Positions 1 through 8,775 are shown, counted from the first letter of the stretch. The stretch is DNA of 42,302 bases from Hyphomicrobiales bacterium (GCA_900470965.1 UCCS01000098.1:5121-47422), one strand, 5' to 3'. A program made the numbers and translations. The notes: generated by a model from the letters alone, not told the origin.

Positions 1-680
1 AGCAGCCGCGCGGTCAGCACCGCCGCTCGCTGCGCACCGTCCCTGGCGCTCTGGATCGAGTTCAGGAGGCGTGGATCCTCCTTACCGTTCAGCCGCCTCT
101 GGGCAAGATCGAGGCTACCGACGATGATCGCCAGCATGTTGTTGAAGTCGTGAGCGACGCCGCCGGTCAGCTGGCCGATGGTTTCCATCTTCTGCAACTG
201 GCGTACCTGCGCCTGGGCGGCGGCATGTTCCGCCATCTCTCGTTTCAGTTCGCCGGTGCGTTGCGCAACCGTCTCTTCCAGTTTCCTGTTAAAATCGTTG
301 AGCTCTCCACGCAGACGCGCCTGCCGGCCGTGCGAGACGACGATCGCCTGCATCAGTCCGACGATGATGAATGCATTGACGACGAAGGTCGACAGGCCGA
401 TCCACTGGCCGAAGGTAACGGGCCAAAAGATATCGTGCGGCTCGACGAAGAACTGCTGGACGACGAAACCTGACAGAATGGCGGCGACCGCCCCTGGCCC
501 GGCACCGCCGATGAAGCTTGCGATCAAGACGGCGGGCAAGAAGCTCAGAAAGGGAAAGCCGGAGAGATAATCGCCGGCAGCAACGCGCAGCAGGAAGGTG
601 AATGCAACGGCGGCGACAGCGAGCGGATAGGTCAAACCCGGCCTATGACGCAGCCAGTCCGTGGCGCTCAACAAATCCAT
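1..680 (-). CDS. Membrane sensor histidine kinase (DUF4118 + HisKA), 3' part outside window
   Basis: This is the first 226 residues of a sensor kinase; the ATPase domain and anything after it lie beyond the window edge. An N-terminal DUF4118-like module (residues about 15-115) has three or four hydrophobic segments and the typical 'FPFLSFLPAVLIASF' start. A coiled coil (about 120-165) leads into the phosphoacceptor helix with 'GGVAHDFNN', where His177 is the expected autophosphorylation site. This H-box type is common in rhizobial hybrid kinases that end in a receiver domain, so a C-terminal receiver is possible but not visible. The start is firm because an in-frame TGA lies four codons upstream of the ATG. 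It is divergent from a receiver-only regulator across about 190 bp, suggesting a pair. The signal is unknown. Confidence 0.85.
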   Translation of the reverse strand, partial: MDLLSATDWLRHRPGLTYPLAVAAVAFTFLLRVAAGDYLSGFPFLSFLPAVLIASFIGGAGPGAVAAILSGFVVQQFFVEPHDIFWPVTFGQWIGLSTFVVNAFIIVGLMQAIVVSHGRQARLRGELNDFNRKLEETVAQRTGELKREMAEHAAAQAQVRQLQKMETIGQLTGGVAHDFNNMLAIIVGSLDLAQRRLNGKEDPRLLNSIQSARDGAQRAAVLTARL

Positions 681-870
681 TTCCCAGCCTCATCCCTTCC
701 GTTGCGAAAACGGCTCTCCAGCTTTTGCATATCGAATCCGGCCGGGCAATATGTCGTTTCTCGCACTACGACGATCCAGCCTTGACGAGCAGCCGGCTCG
801 GGACAGATAAGCCGTGATACCCAGCAAAGGGCCTGGCATGGTCTACGCAAGGGTAGAGGGTGAAAAAACC

Positions 871-1212
871 ATGAAAGACATATTCATCGTCGAAGACGAT
901 GCGCTGATCGCCATGCTCCTTGAGGAGATGCTCGAGGATCTCGGCTACCGCGTCAGTGCGAACGTTCCGGATCTGGAGCAGGCGCTCGATGCAGCCCAGA
1001 ACAAGGAATTCGACGCGGCTATCCTCGATGTATCATTGGCCGGAAAGAGTTCGCTGCCGGTCGCAAAGCTGCTCGAGGCGCTCGGCAAGCCCTATGTCTT
1101 TGCAACGGGATATGGCAGCGCGCCCGAAGGCAGCAATTCAAGCCAGCCTATCCTGCGAAAACCGTTCCAGCTCGCCGATCTCGAAAAAGCGCTCAAGGGC
1201 ATGCACGCCTAA
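871..1212 (+). CDS. Single-domain response regulator (receiver only)
   Basis: A 113-residue CheY-like receiver with no output domain. The acidic pocket is Glu8-Asp9-Asp10, the phosphoacceptor is Asp53 in 'AAILDVSLAG', the switch Thr is Thr79 in 'FATGYG', and the conserved lysine is Lys97 in 'RKPF'. All catalytic positions are present, so it should accept phosphate. The ATG at 871 was preferred over an upstream in-frame ATG at 814 because it follows a purine-rich GAGGGTG stretch and the receiver fold begins directly after it. The divergent kinase next door is the obvious candidate donor. Without an output domain it probably acts by protein contact or as a phosphate sink in a relay. That role is inferred. 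Confidence 0.88.
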   Translation: MKDIFIVEDDALIAMLLEEMLEDLGYRVSANVPDLEQALDAAQNKEFDAAILDVSLAGKSSLPVAKLLEALGKPYVFATGYGSAPEGSNSSQPILRKPFQLADLEKALKGMHA

Positions 1213-1268
1213 AGCGAATCGCGATCTTTCAGGTTCGCTGCCGCGCTTTAGGTTCTTCTCTCACACAA

Positions 1269-1317
1269 ATCGCTATCGCAAAATCGCCGCGCACTTTTAC
1301 GCGACGTGCTTTAGCGC
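1269..1317. repeat. Copy of a short dispersed rhizobial repeat
   Basis: The stretch, read on the minus strand, resembles a motif I recall as abundant between rhizobial genes (a GCGCGTAAAAGTGCGCGGCG core followed by TTTTGCGATAGCG). It overlaps the stop codon of the MerR-family gene and fills the gap to the response regulator. No second copy is visible in this window, so the repeat identity rests on memory. Confidence 0.4.
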
Positions 1318-1853
1318 ACCTGATCGAGCAGGCGCTTGCATTCCAGGAGATCGTAAAGCGCCTCCTGGAGAAGCGCTCGATCCTCCTTGCCGACACTCGA
1401 CTTGCCGACCGAAATTTCCGGCTGATCATCCTCGCCGCTGACGAAATTGAAGAAGCGGCGCGTGATCGGCGGCTTGGCGCGGCCGACGATCTGGTCCTCT
1501 TCCGCCATGGCGACGCGCGGTTCGCCTGCGACGGTATCGTTCAAGTTGCCCGAGAGCGCTTCGACGCTTGCAAGATCGCCGTGACCGACCGCGACGACAA
1601 ACTTGTTGCCGTTGGTCTTCAGGAGCTTCTGCACGCCCTTGATCGTATAACCGTGATCATAGAGCAGATGGCGGATGCCTTTCAAAAGATCGACATCCTC
1701 CGGCCGGTAATAACGCCGGCCACCGCCACGCTTCATCGGCTTTATCTGCGGAAAGCGGGTTTCCCAAAAGCGCAGCACATGCTGCGGCAGGTCGAGATCA
1801 TCAGCAACTTCGCTGATGGTGCGAAAGGCATCCGGGCTCTTGTCCAACGTCAT
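1311..1853 (-). CDS. MerR-family transcriptional regulator
   Basis: A DNA-binding regulator with an N-terminal MerR winged helix: helix-turn-helix at residues about 11-30 ('TISEVADDLDLPQHVLRFWE') and wing 'RGGGRRYYRPEDV' at 42-54. The middle is a poorly conserved linker. The C-terminus (about 150-180) is a predicted helix ending in 'LLDQVR'. There are no effector-site cysteines like those in metal-sensing MerR proteins. It lies immediately downstream of ihfA on the same strand, a neighbourhood typical of rhizobia. The ATG at 1853 gives the usual short N-terminus (180 residues). An in-frame ATG at 1898 adds 15 Arg/Ser-rich residues and has no better ribosome site, so it is less likely. The target genes are unknown. 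Confidence 0.82.
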   Translation of the reverse strand: MTLDKSPDAFRTISEVADDLDLPQHVLRFWETRFPQIKPMKRGGGRRYYRPEDVDLLKGIRHLLYDHGYTIKGVQKLLKTNGNKFVVAVGHGDLASVEALSGNLNDTVAGEPRVAMAEEDQIVGRAKPPITRRFFNFVSGEDDQPEISVGKSSVGKEDRALLQEALYDLLECKRLLDQVR

Positions 1854-2002
1854 ACTGCTACGCGACCTCGCGGATCGATCCAAACGGCGACTCATCATAT
1901 TTCAACGGTTTGGAGCCGCGAATTCAAGTCACGTCTTCGCGTTGCGCACAGCCAGAGGAGCTACGCGGCAAAAACTTTTCCGTTCAGCGGAGAAAAAGAT
2001 GA

Positions 2003-2341
2003 TCAGGCAGCCGGATTTTGCGGCTTGGTTTTGCCCTTGCGGGCAACATGGGATTTGAGAATGCGCGTCTTGAGCACATTCGAGGCCTTGAAGGTCATGA
2101 CGCGGCGGGGCGAAATCGGAACTTCCTCGCCGGTCTTCGGGTTGCGGCCGATACGCTCGTTCTTGTCGCGCACCTGGAAGGTTGCAAAGGAGGAAAGTTT
2201 GACGGTTTCGCCGCGCACGATGGCGTTGCAGATTTCGTCGATCACCGTTTCAACCAGCTCAGCAGATTCCGTCCGGGAGAGACCGACCTTCCGAAAAACG
2301 GATTCCGCCAGGTCTGCTCGCGTCACTGTCTTTCCGGTCAT
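2003..2341 (-). CDS. ihfA: Integration host factor subunit alpha
   Basis: A 112-residue HU/IHF-fold protein that bends DNA as a heterodimer with IHF-beta. The sequence has the dimerisation helices ('LAESVFRKVGLSRTESAELV'), the core strand 'VKLSSFATFQVR', and the beta-arm signature 'GRNPKTGEEVPI' whose proline intercalates into DNA. The C-terminal tail is basic and typical of alphaproteobacterial IhfA. The ATG at 2341 was chosen because a GGGGAA ribosome site precedes it; a start five codons upstream would add residues not found in the family. In many bacteria ihfA follows pheT, whereas here it follows fabH, the alphaproteobacterial arrangement. Confidence 0.95.
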   Translation of the reverse strand: MTGKTVTRADLAESVFRKVGLSRTESAELVETVIDEICNAIVRGETVKLSSFATFQVRDKNERIGRNPKTGEEVPISPRRVMTFKASNVLKTRILKSHVARKGKTKPQNPAA

Positions 2342-2447
2342 GGTTTCCCCGCCCAATAGAAAATATTTTGTGAAAGTGGACGAAGATTATTTGTCTTGTG
2401 CCTCACGGTCAAGCTCTTGTTCGCCGCCAGTTTTTTAGGATTTGCGC

Positions 2448-3419
2448 CTACCAGCGCAGCAAAACCGCACCCCAGGTGAAGCCGCCGCCCATGGCTTCCA
2501 GCATCACGAGGTCGCCCTTCTTGATGCGTCCGTCGCCGGCAGCCGTCGCAAGTGCCAGCGGAATGGAGGCAGCAGACGTATTGCCGTGCAAATCGACGGT
2601 AATGACAACCTTTTCCGGGGCAATGTTCAGTTTCTTGGCCGAACCGTCGATGATGCGGCGATTGGCCTGGTGGGGGACCAGCCAGTCGAGATCATCAGAA
2701 GTCGTTCCGGTTGAATCGAAAGCAGCCTGGATGACGTCGGTAATCATACCCACGGCATATTTGAAGACCTCGCGGCCCTCCATGCGCAGCTTGCCGACCG
2801 TACCCGTCGATGACGGACCGCCGTCGACATAGAGTTTTTCCTTGTGCGAGCCGTCGGAGCGCAGATGTGCGGTCAGCACGCCGCGGTCTGCCGTCGTCCC
2901 CTCGCCTTCGGCCGCTTCCAGCACAATCGCGCCGGCGCCGTCGCCGAAAAGCACGCAAGTGGTGCGGTCGTTCCAGTCGAGGATGCGGGAGAAGGTCTCA
3001 GCGCCGATGACGAGCACGCGCTTGGCAAGACCGCCACGGATATAGGCGTCAGCCGTCGTTACCGCATAGACGAAACCCGTGCAGACGGCCTGAACGTCGA
3101 AGGCGAAGCCATGCGCCATACCAAGACGATTCTGGATGTTGACAGATGTCGCCGGGAAGGTGTTGTCGGGCGTCGAGGTGGCACAGATGATCATATCGAT
3201 ATCATCAGGCGTCAGCCCGCCATTTGCGAGCGCTGCACGCGCTGCAGCCTCGCCGAGCGACGCCGTCGTTTCGTCATCGCCGGCAATGTAACGCTGCCGG
3301 ATGCCGGTACGCTGGACGATCCATTCGTCCGACGTATCGACGACACCTTCCATTTCGCGGTTGGTCATCACGCGTTTCGGAAGTGCAGCTCCGAAGCCAC
3401 GAACCACTGATCGGATCAT
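2448..3419 (-). CDS. fabH: Beta-ketoacyl-ACP synthase III
   Basis: FabH condenses acetyl-CoA with malonyl-ACP to start type II fatty acid synthesis in the cytoplasm. The 323-residue protein has the thiolase fold with the catalytic triad visible: Cys113 in 'AVCTGFVYA', His250 in 'LVPHQANRRI' and Asn280 in 'LHGNTSAASIP'. The glycine-rich C-terminus 'EAMGGGFTWGAVLLRW' is also characteristic. The ATG at 3419 gives the family N-terminus 'MIRSVVRGFGAALP'; an upstream in-frame start would run into plsX. Only about 19 bp separate it from the plsX stop, so the two lipid genes are very probably co-transcribed, linking fatty acid initiation with phosphatidic acid synthesis. Confidence 0.97.
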   Translation of the reverse strand: MIRSVVRGFGAALPKRVMTNREMEGVVDTSDEWIVQRTGIRQRYIAGDDETTASLGEAAARAALANGGLTPDDIDMIICATSTPDNTFPATSVNIQNRLGMAHGFAFDVQAVCTGFVYAVTTADAYIRGGLAKRVLVIGAETFSRILDWNDRTTCVLFGDGAGAIVLEAAEGEGTTADRGVLTAHLRSDGSHKEKLYVDGGPSSTGTVGKLRMEGREVFKYAVGMITDVIQAAFDSTGTTSDDLDWLVPHQANRRIIDGSAKKLNIAPEKVVITVDLHGNTSAASIPLALATAAGDGRIKKGDLVMLEAMGGGFTWGAVLLRW

Positions 3420-3438
3420 ATTGCTTGAACCCCGTCGC

Positions 3439-4485
3439 TCACGCGGCTTCCGGCCCCATCGGGGGCAGCCGCTTGGCATGATATTTTTTGAGATCGTTTT
3501 CTATTTTCTGGGTCAGGCCATTCTTGGCCATGTCATAACCGACTTCGATGGCTGCGGCTATGCCTTCGGCATTCGCGCCGCCATGGCTCTTGATGACGAT
3601 GCCGTTCAAACCAAGAAACACGCCGCCATTGACCTTGCTCGGATCGAGCTTCTCGCGCAGCATGTCGAAGGCGCTCTTGGCGAAGAGATAGCCGATGCGG
3701 GCAAGCAGCGTGCGCGACATGGCGGCGCGCAGATAGGCGCCGATCTGCCGGGCCGTGCCTTCGGCCGCCTTCAGCGCGATATTGCCGGAAAAGCCTTCCA
3801 CCACCACGACGTCGACCGTACCCTTGCCGAGATCGTCGCCCTCGACGAAGCCGGAATATTCGAGCGAATCAAGATTGGCCTCGCGCAGCAGGCGCCCGGC
3901 TTCCTTGACCTCTTCCTGGCCCTTGATCTCCTCCACGCCAACATTCAGCAGGCCAACGGTCGGACGCTCCACCTCGAACAGGGCTCGCGCCATGGCGCCA
4001 CCCATGAGAGCGAAATCCATAAGCTGCTGCGAATCGGCGCCGATCGTGGCGCCGACATCGAGCACGATGCTCTCGCCTTTCATCGTCGGCCAGATGGCGG
4101 CAATCGCCGGGCGTTCGATATTGGCCATCGTGCGCAGACAAAACTTGGCCATTGCCATGAGCGCGCCGGTGTTGCCGGCGGAAACGGCGACATCGGCCTC
4201 GCCCGACTTCACCGCTTCGATCGTGCGCCACATGGTGGAGACATAGCGGCCGCGGCGCAGCGCCTGGCTCGGCTTCTCTTCCATGCTGACGGCAAGTTCG
4301 CAATCGTGAAAGGTCGACTTTTCCCTGAGCTTGGGAAACTTCGCCAAAACCGGGTCGCACTGTTCCTTGATGCCGTAAAAGACGAAGGAAATATCCGGGT
4401 GCCTGTCCAGCGCCTTGGCAGCACCGGGGATGACAACCTGGGGACCAAAGTCGCCACCCATGAGGTCGAGAGATATTCTGATCAC
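3439..4485 (-). CDS. plsX: Phosphate acyltransferase PlsX
   Basis: PlsX converts acyl-ACP to acyl-phosphate, which PlsY uses to acylate glycerol-3-phosphate. The 348-residue protein begins 'IRISLDLMGGDFGP' and contains 'SAGNTGALMA' and 'DVGAT', all PlsX signatures. The start is a GTG at 4485 preceded by AAGGATCAGGGA. The open frame extends 29 codons further upstream, but that extension is low-complexity and absent from the family. It sits between DUF177 upstream (about 100 bp gap) and fabH downstream (about 19 bp), the usual lipid-gene order. Note that rpmF, which often sits between DUF177 and plsX in other bacteria, is absent here. Confidence 0.96.
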   Translation of the reverse strand: MIRISLDLMGGDFGPQVVIPGAAKALDRHPDISFVFYGIKEQCDPVLAKFPKLREKSTFHDCELAVSMEEKPSQALRRGRYVSTMWRTIEAVKSGEADVAVSAGNTGALMAMAKFCLRTMANIERPAIAAIWPTMKGESIVLDVGATIGADSQQLMDFALMGGAMARALFEVERPTVGLLNVGVEEIKGQEEVKEAGRLLREANLDSLEYSGFVEGDDLGKGTVDVVVVEGFSGNIALKAAEGTARQIGAYLRAAMSRTLLARIGYLFAKSAFDMLREKLDPSKVNGGVFLGLNGIVIKSHGGANAEGIAAAIEVGYDMAKNGLTQKIENDLKKYHAKRLPPMGPEAA

Positions 4486-4586
4486 GCGTCCCTGATCCTT
4501 CTCTTTCGCCTCAAGGACGAAATTTCGGCCAAAATACCGGTTTTGGCGTCGCTTACAACTGAATTGTGGCAAATGCCGGAGATGCT

Positions 4587-5141
4587 TCAGTCCTTTTTCC
4601 AGTCTTTGAGTGCGGCGAATGCAGAGGGCTTCCGGTCATTTTCCCCCGTATCCTCGATATGGGCTGCGAACTCCACGCCTTCCTTGCGCGGATAGGGATC
4701 GATGGCAAGTGCTGCGAATTCTGCGACGACCTCACCGGCATCGATCGTATCGCCGGTAAAGGCTTCCGGCAGGTCCGGACCATCGGGATCCAGCACCATT
4801 TCACCAGTATCATTAGCCGGATGGCGGGCGAGCTTGGAATTTTCAGGCACGAAGATCTGCTCGAAGTTCTCGTCGATCTCGGATTCGACGGGTTCGAGGG
4901 TGACGATGCAGGACTGGACGATCTTGGCCTGCACGCGTCCCTTGACGCGGATACCGTCGCGCTTCCACCTGTTGATCTGCAGATCGGCATGGAGATTGTC
5001 CACCGACACGACGTTCCAGCTTTCGGCCAGCGCCTTCAGCTCATCCTTGTCGGCGCTCACGCGGACCTCGACCGGATTGGCGGAGATGTGTCCGACCTTG
5101 ACCGGATAGGAAAAGGGAATCTCGCTCAGATCTTTCTTCAT
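4587..5141 (-). CDS. DUF177 (YceD-like) protein
   Basis: A 184-residue acidic protein of the DUF177/YceD family. Members are linked to 23S rRNA maturation in some bacteria and plants; the function in rhizobia is not settled. Visible features are 'FSYPVKVGHISANPVEVRVSA' near the N-terminus (first 20 residues of that stretch are the most conserved), the core 'RVKGRVQAKIVQSCIVTLEP' with the conserved cysteine, and an acidic 'LDPDGPDLPEAF' segment. The ATG at 5141 follows GAGGAG; upstream in-frame sequence would overlap the preceding gene. It starts 11 bp after the ubiquinol-cytochrome c chaperone gene and leads into plsX and fabH. Confidence 0.88.
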   Translation of the reverse strand: MKKDLSEIPFSYPVKVGHISANPVEVRVSADKDELKALAESWNVVSVDNLHADLQINRWKRDGIRVKGRVQAKIVQSCIVTLEPVESEIDENFEQIFVPENSKLARHPANDTGEMVLDPDGPDLPEAFTGDTIDAGEVVAEFAALAIDPYPRKEGVEFAAHIEDTGENDRKPSAFAALKDWKKD

Positions 5142-5152
5142 GATTCTGCTCC

Positions 5153-5686
5153 TCAGGCGACCTCGGGAATCGTCGCCGAACCGGTGGCGATCGCCTCTTC
5201 GGGAATGGCCGACAAGTGGGCTTCCGCCGCCATCATCCATTGCGCGAGGCCGCTCATATCAGCGGTCTCGGGTGTTTCAGGATAGATATTGCGCTGAAGC
5301 GCTGCGGAAAGACCAGCGGCATCACCGGCATCCATAGCCTTCGAATAGGCTTCCAGCCGGCCATAGAACATGCCCGCGAGCTTCTTCATGCGCTTCGGCA
5401 CGCTGTTGTCGCCGATGCCGAGTTCGCGAATCGAATAGTCGATATCCTGAAAGAAGGCATCGACGATTTCCTGGGCGATCTCCTGGCCGCTCGTCCCGGA
5501 GGTGCGGGTGCGGCGGAAAAACAGGATCATGGCGATCGACAGCATCTCGAAGCGGCCCATGACGGTATCGGGCATGTCAAGGCGCTCATAGAGCTCCGGC
5601 ATGCGGGCAGCGGCCGTAAGAGCCGCATATTGCCGCTCGACGATGGTCTGGTTGCTGTTTCTCTTACCGAAGAGCCCGAAGATCAT
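5153..5686 (-). CDS. Ubiquinol-cytochrome c chaperone family protein (CBP3-like)
   Basis: A 177-residue protein of the CBP3/ubiquinol-cytochrome c chaperone family, which helps cytochrome b assemble into the bc1 complex. Recognisable stretches are 'YAALTAAARMPELYERLDMP' and 'QEIVDAFFQDIDYSIRELG', followed by 'GDNSVPKRMKKLAGMFYGR', which carries the family core. The ATG at 5686 ('MIFGLFGKR') was preferred because the 48 upstream in-frame residues look non-coding and GGAAAA precedes the ATG. It is first in a leftward cluster with DUF177, plsX and fabH, and it is divergent from omlA across about 250 bp, where both promoters must lie. I saw no convincing -35/-10 there. Confidence 0.85.
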   Translation of the reverse strand: MIFGLFGKRNSNQTIVERQYAALTAAARMPELYERLDMPDTVMGRFEMLSIAMILFFRRTRTSGTSGQEIAQEIVDAFFQDIDYSIRELGIGDNSVPKRMKKLAGMFYGRLEAYSKAMDAGDAAGLSAALQRNIYPETPETADMSGLAQWMMAAEAHLSAIPEEAIATGSATIPEVA

Positions 5687-5932
5687 TTGTTTTTTCCGGA
5701 AATGCCGCATTCTTGGCGCCGAGCGGCACCGGGCCTTGTTGCATGATTTCGAAAGCTGGTTTACCGAAGCAGGCGCGAATTGCAATGCTGTTCGTGGCCG
5801 GTTTCGGGACAGGTGCGCTCCGGTGCACAACGAGGCGGATCGGGAGAGTTCGACCCCGGAATGGCCACAATGGTTTTGCAGGAGGAAGCACGCAGTATTT
5901 GGAATGGCTGCTATCGATACTCAAGGGAGTAG

Positions 5933-6466
5933 ATGTCGTTGAAGAAACGGTATTTCAAGTCAGACATGAAATTCTTCAGCAATGCGGCCATAGCCATCAT
6001 AATCGCCTCCACCACCGCCCTTTCAGGCTGCCAGACGAGCACCGTGCTGAACGGCGGCTATATCGTCGACCAGCAGTCGCTGGCGCTGGTGCCTGAGGGT
6101 TCCAGCCGCGAGCAGGTGCTGCTGTCGCTCGGCACACCGTCCACGACAGCAACCTTCGACGGCGAAGTCTTCTATTACATTTCGCAGCGCCGTCAGCGCT
6201 CGATGGCCTACCAGAAGCTGCGCGTCACCGACCAGAGCATTCTGGCCATCTATTTCGACAAGGACGGCGTCGTGACCCGCCGCGCCAACTACACCCTGCA
6301 AGACGGCAAGGTATTCGACACGATTGCCCGCGTTACCCCGACGGGCGGCCGCGAACTCACCTTCCTGCAGCAGATGCTGTCCGGCGGCAGCGCGGCCAAT
6401 GCAGCCAAGAGCCTCTTCGGTGGCGGTGCCGGCGGTACGCCGCAGAACCCGTCCAGCCTGCGCTAA
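5933..6466 (+). CDS. omlA: Outer-membrane lipoprotein OmlA/BamE-SmpA family
   Basis: A 177-residue lipoprotein with a basic N-terminus, a hydrophobic helix (residues 18-28) and lipobox 'TALSGC', so Cys33 should be lipidated. The SmpA/OmlA fold follows: 'GYIVDQQSLALVPEGSSREQ' , then 'LLSLGTPSTTA', then paired strands around 'FYYISQRRQRSMAYQKLRV'. BamE members belong to the beta-barrel assembly machine; rhizobial OmlA is usually placed there or in envelope integrity. The ATG at 5933 was chosen because AAGGGAG lies just upstream; a second in-frame ATG at 5966 lacks this. The C-terminus is glycine-rich and probably disordered. A strong terminator follows. Confidence 0.9.
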   Translation: MSLKKRYFKSDMKFFSNAAIAIIIASTTALSGCQTSTVLNGGYIVDQQSLALVPEGSSREQVLLSLGTPSTTATFDGEVFYYISQRRQRSMAYQKLRVTDQSILAIYFDKDGVVTRRANYTLQDGKVFDTIARVTPTGGRELTFLQQMLSGGSAANAAKSLFGGGAGGTPQNPSSLR

Positions 6467-6485
6467 AACAAGCTGTCTTCCATAC

Positions 6486-6525
6486 GAAAAACCCGCCGGA
6501 GCGATCCGGCGGGTTTCTTGTTTTG
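6486..6525 (+). terminator. Rho-independent terminator after omlA
   Basis: A 12-bp perfect stem (6489-6500 paired with 6505-6516) with a GCGA loop, followed by a T-rich tail. An A-rich flank on the left means it can also serve the leftward hppA transcript, whose stop codon is about 15 bp away. Confidence 0.9.
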
Positions 6526-6539
6526 TTGGCTTACGCGTC

Positions 6540-8678
6540 TTAATGCGCAAGAATCGCCAGCAGCAGCAACGCCACGATGTTGGTGATCTTGATCGCGGGG
6601 TTGACGGCGGGACCGGCCGTATCCTTGTAGGGATCGCCGACGGTATCGCCCGTCACCGATGCCTTGTGAGCATCCGAGCCCTTCATGTGGCGTACGCCGT
6701 CCTTGTCGACGAAGCCGTCTTCGAAGCTCTTTTTGGCATTGTCCCATGCGCCGCCACCAGAAGTCATCGAGATCGCGACGAAGAGCCCGTTGATGATGAC
6801 GCCGAGCAGCGATGCGCCAAGTGCTGCAAAGGCCGACGCCTTGGAGCCGGAGATGATGAGCACGCCGAAATAGACGACGACGGGCGCCAGCACCGGCAGC
6901 AGCGACGGGATAATCATTTCTCGGATCGCGGCCTTGGTCAGAAGATCGACGGCCTTGCCGTAATCCGGCTTTTCCGTACCCTGCATGATGCCGGGCTTTT
7001 CCTTGAACTGCCGGCGCACTTCTTCGACGATCGCACCAGCCGCACGGCCGACGGCAGTCATTGCGATCCCGCCGAAGAGGTAGGGAATGAGACCTCCGAA
7101 GATCAATCCCGCCACTACATAGGGGTTGGAAAGATCGAAGGAAATTTCACCGATGCCGGCAAAATAAGGAAACTTGTCGCCATTCGCCGCAAAATATTTG
7201 AGGTCGTAGGAATAGGCCGCGAAGAGAACCAACGCACCGAGACCAGCAGAACCGATGGCGTACCCCTTCGTAACAGCCTTTGTCGTATTGCCGACAGCAT
7301 CAAGCGCATCAGTGGACTTGCGTACCTCTGGTGGTAGATGAGCCATTTCGGCGATGCCGCCGGCATTGTCCGTTACCGGTCCGAAAGCGTCGAGCGCCAC
7401 GATCATGCCGGCGATACCAAGCATGGCTGTGACCGCGATACCGGTACCGAACAGACCGCCGAGCTGATAGGTGGCAAGAATGCCGCCGACGATGACAATC
7501 GCCGGAAGGGCCGTCGATTCCAAGGATACCGCGAGGCCCTGGATGACGTTGGTGCCATGGCCGGTGACCGATGCCTGGGCGATCGAGACGACCGGACGCT
7601 TGCCGGTGCCGGTATAATATTCGGTGATGACGACGATCAGCGCCGTGACGACGAGACCGACGAGACCACAGAAGAAGAGCTTCGTGCCGGTGACGTCGAA
7701 ACCAGCCACCTGCCCGAGCGAACCCCAACCGACCGTCATCGAGGTCGCGGCGCCGAGGCCAATGATGGAAAGGAGGCCCGTCACGATGAGGCCCTTGTAG
7801 AGGGCGCCCATGATCGAGCCATTCGAGCCGAGCTTGACGAAGAAGGTGCCGATGATCGAGGTGATGATGCAGGCGCCGCAGATTGCCAGCGGATAGATCA
7901 TAGCCGACTGCAGGATAGGTGCGCCAGCAAAGAAGATTGACGCAAGAACCATCGTGGCGACGACGGACACTGCGTAGGTTTCGAAAAGGTCGGCCGCCAT
8001 GCCGGCGCAATCGCCGACGTTATCACCGACGTTATCGGCAATGGTTGCGGGGTTGCGCGGATCGTCTTCCGGAATACCGGCCTCGACCTTGCCGACGAGG
8101 TCGCCGCCGACGTCGGCACCCTTCGTAAAGATGCCGCCGCCGAGACGGGCGAAGATCGAAATCAGCGATGCGCCGAAGCCGAGCGCCACGAGGGCGTCGA
8201 TGACCTCACGCGAGCCGGCCTCGTGGCCGAGCACGATCGTCAGCACATAATAATAGATGGAGACGCCGAGCAGCGCGAGGCCGGCAACCAGAAGGCCGGT
8301 GATCGCACCCGACTTGAAGGCGATGTCCAGACCGGCCGAGAGGCTCGCGGATGCGGCCTGGGCAGTGCGCACGTTGGCGCGGACGGAGACGTGCATGCCG
8401 ATGAAGCCGGCAGCACCCGAGAGGACGGCGCCGATCAGGAACCCGATCGCGGCCGTGGCGGAAAGGAGCAGCCATGCTGCAATGAAAACGACAATGCCTA
8501 CGATGGCAATGGTTCTATACTGACGCGTCAGATAGGCCTGGGCGCCCTCGCGGATATAGCCCGCGATCTCCTGCATGCGGCTGTTGCCCTGGTCGGCAGC
8601 AAGCACCGACCGGGTTGCCCAGATGGCATAGACCACCGAGAGCAGGCCACATGCGATTACCAATAAAAGAATGGTCAT
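6540..8678 (-). CDS. hppA: Membrane-bound proton-pumping inorganic pyrophosphatase
   Basis: This 712-residue integral membrane pump hydrolyses pyrophosphate and moves protons across the membrane. About 16 hydrophobic segments can be counted. The catalytic loop 'KGADVGGDLVGKVE' (residues 186-199) and the Asp-rich 'DNVGDNVGDCAGMAADLFET' (215-234) are intact. At the position that sets potassium dependence, the motif reads 'GNTTKAVTKGYAIG' with Lys467 and Thr470, the signature of the K+-independent type. A strong ribosome site GGGAGGAAAG precedes the ATG. It lies downstream of nusB in the same direction, about 195 bp away, and probably has its own promoter. In rhizobia this enzyme has been linked to acid tolerance and symbiosis; that is family knowledge, not visible here. 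Confidence 0.97.
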   Translation of the reverse strand: MTILLLVIACGLLSVVYAIWATRSVLAADQGNSRMQEIAGYIREGAQAYLTRQYRTIAIVGIVVFIAAWLLLSATAAIGFLIGAVLSGAAGFIGMHVSVRANVRTAQAASASLSAGLDIAFKSGAITGLLVAGLALLGVSIYYYVLTIVLGHEAGSREVIDALVALGFGASLISIFARLGGGIFTKGADVGGDLVGKVEAGIPEDDPRNPATIADNVGDNVGDCAGMAADLFETYAVSVVATMVLASIFFAGAPILQSAMIYPLAICGACIITSIIGTFFVKLGSNGSIMGALYKGLIVTGLLSIIGLGAATSMTVGWGSLGQVAGFDVTGTKLFFCGLVGLVVTALIVVITEYYTGTGKRPVVSIAQASVTGHGTNVIQGLAVSLESTALPAIVIVGGILATYQLGGLFGTGIAVTAMLGIAGMIVALDAFGPVTDNAGGIAEMAHLPPEVRKSTDALDAVGNTTKAVTKGYAIGSAGLGALVLFAAYSYDLKYFAANGDKFPYFAGIGEISFDLSNPYVVAGLIFGGLIPYLFGGIAMTAVGRAAGAIVEEVRRQFKEKPGIMQGTEKPDYGKAVDLLTKAAIREMIIPSLLPVLAPVVVYFGVLIISGSKASAFAALGASLLGVIINGLFVAISMTSGGGAWDNAKKSFEDGFVDKDGVRHMKGSDAHKASVTGDTVGDPYKDTAGPAVNPAIKITNIVALLLLAILAH

Positions 8679-8775
8679 TCGCTCTTTCCTCCCATAAGCC
8701 GGAACTCACTCCTTCTCCGGCGACGAATGCTGCTGAATCGACTCCTCTCCATAGAAACGCTCAGCTGGCGAGCGG

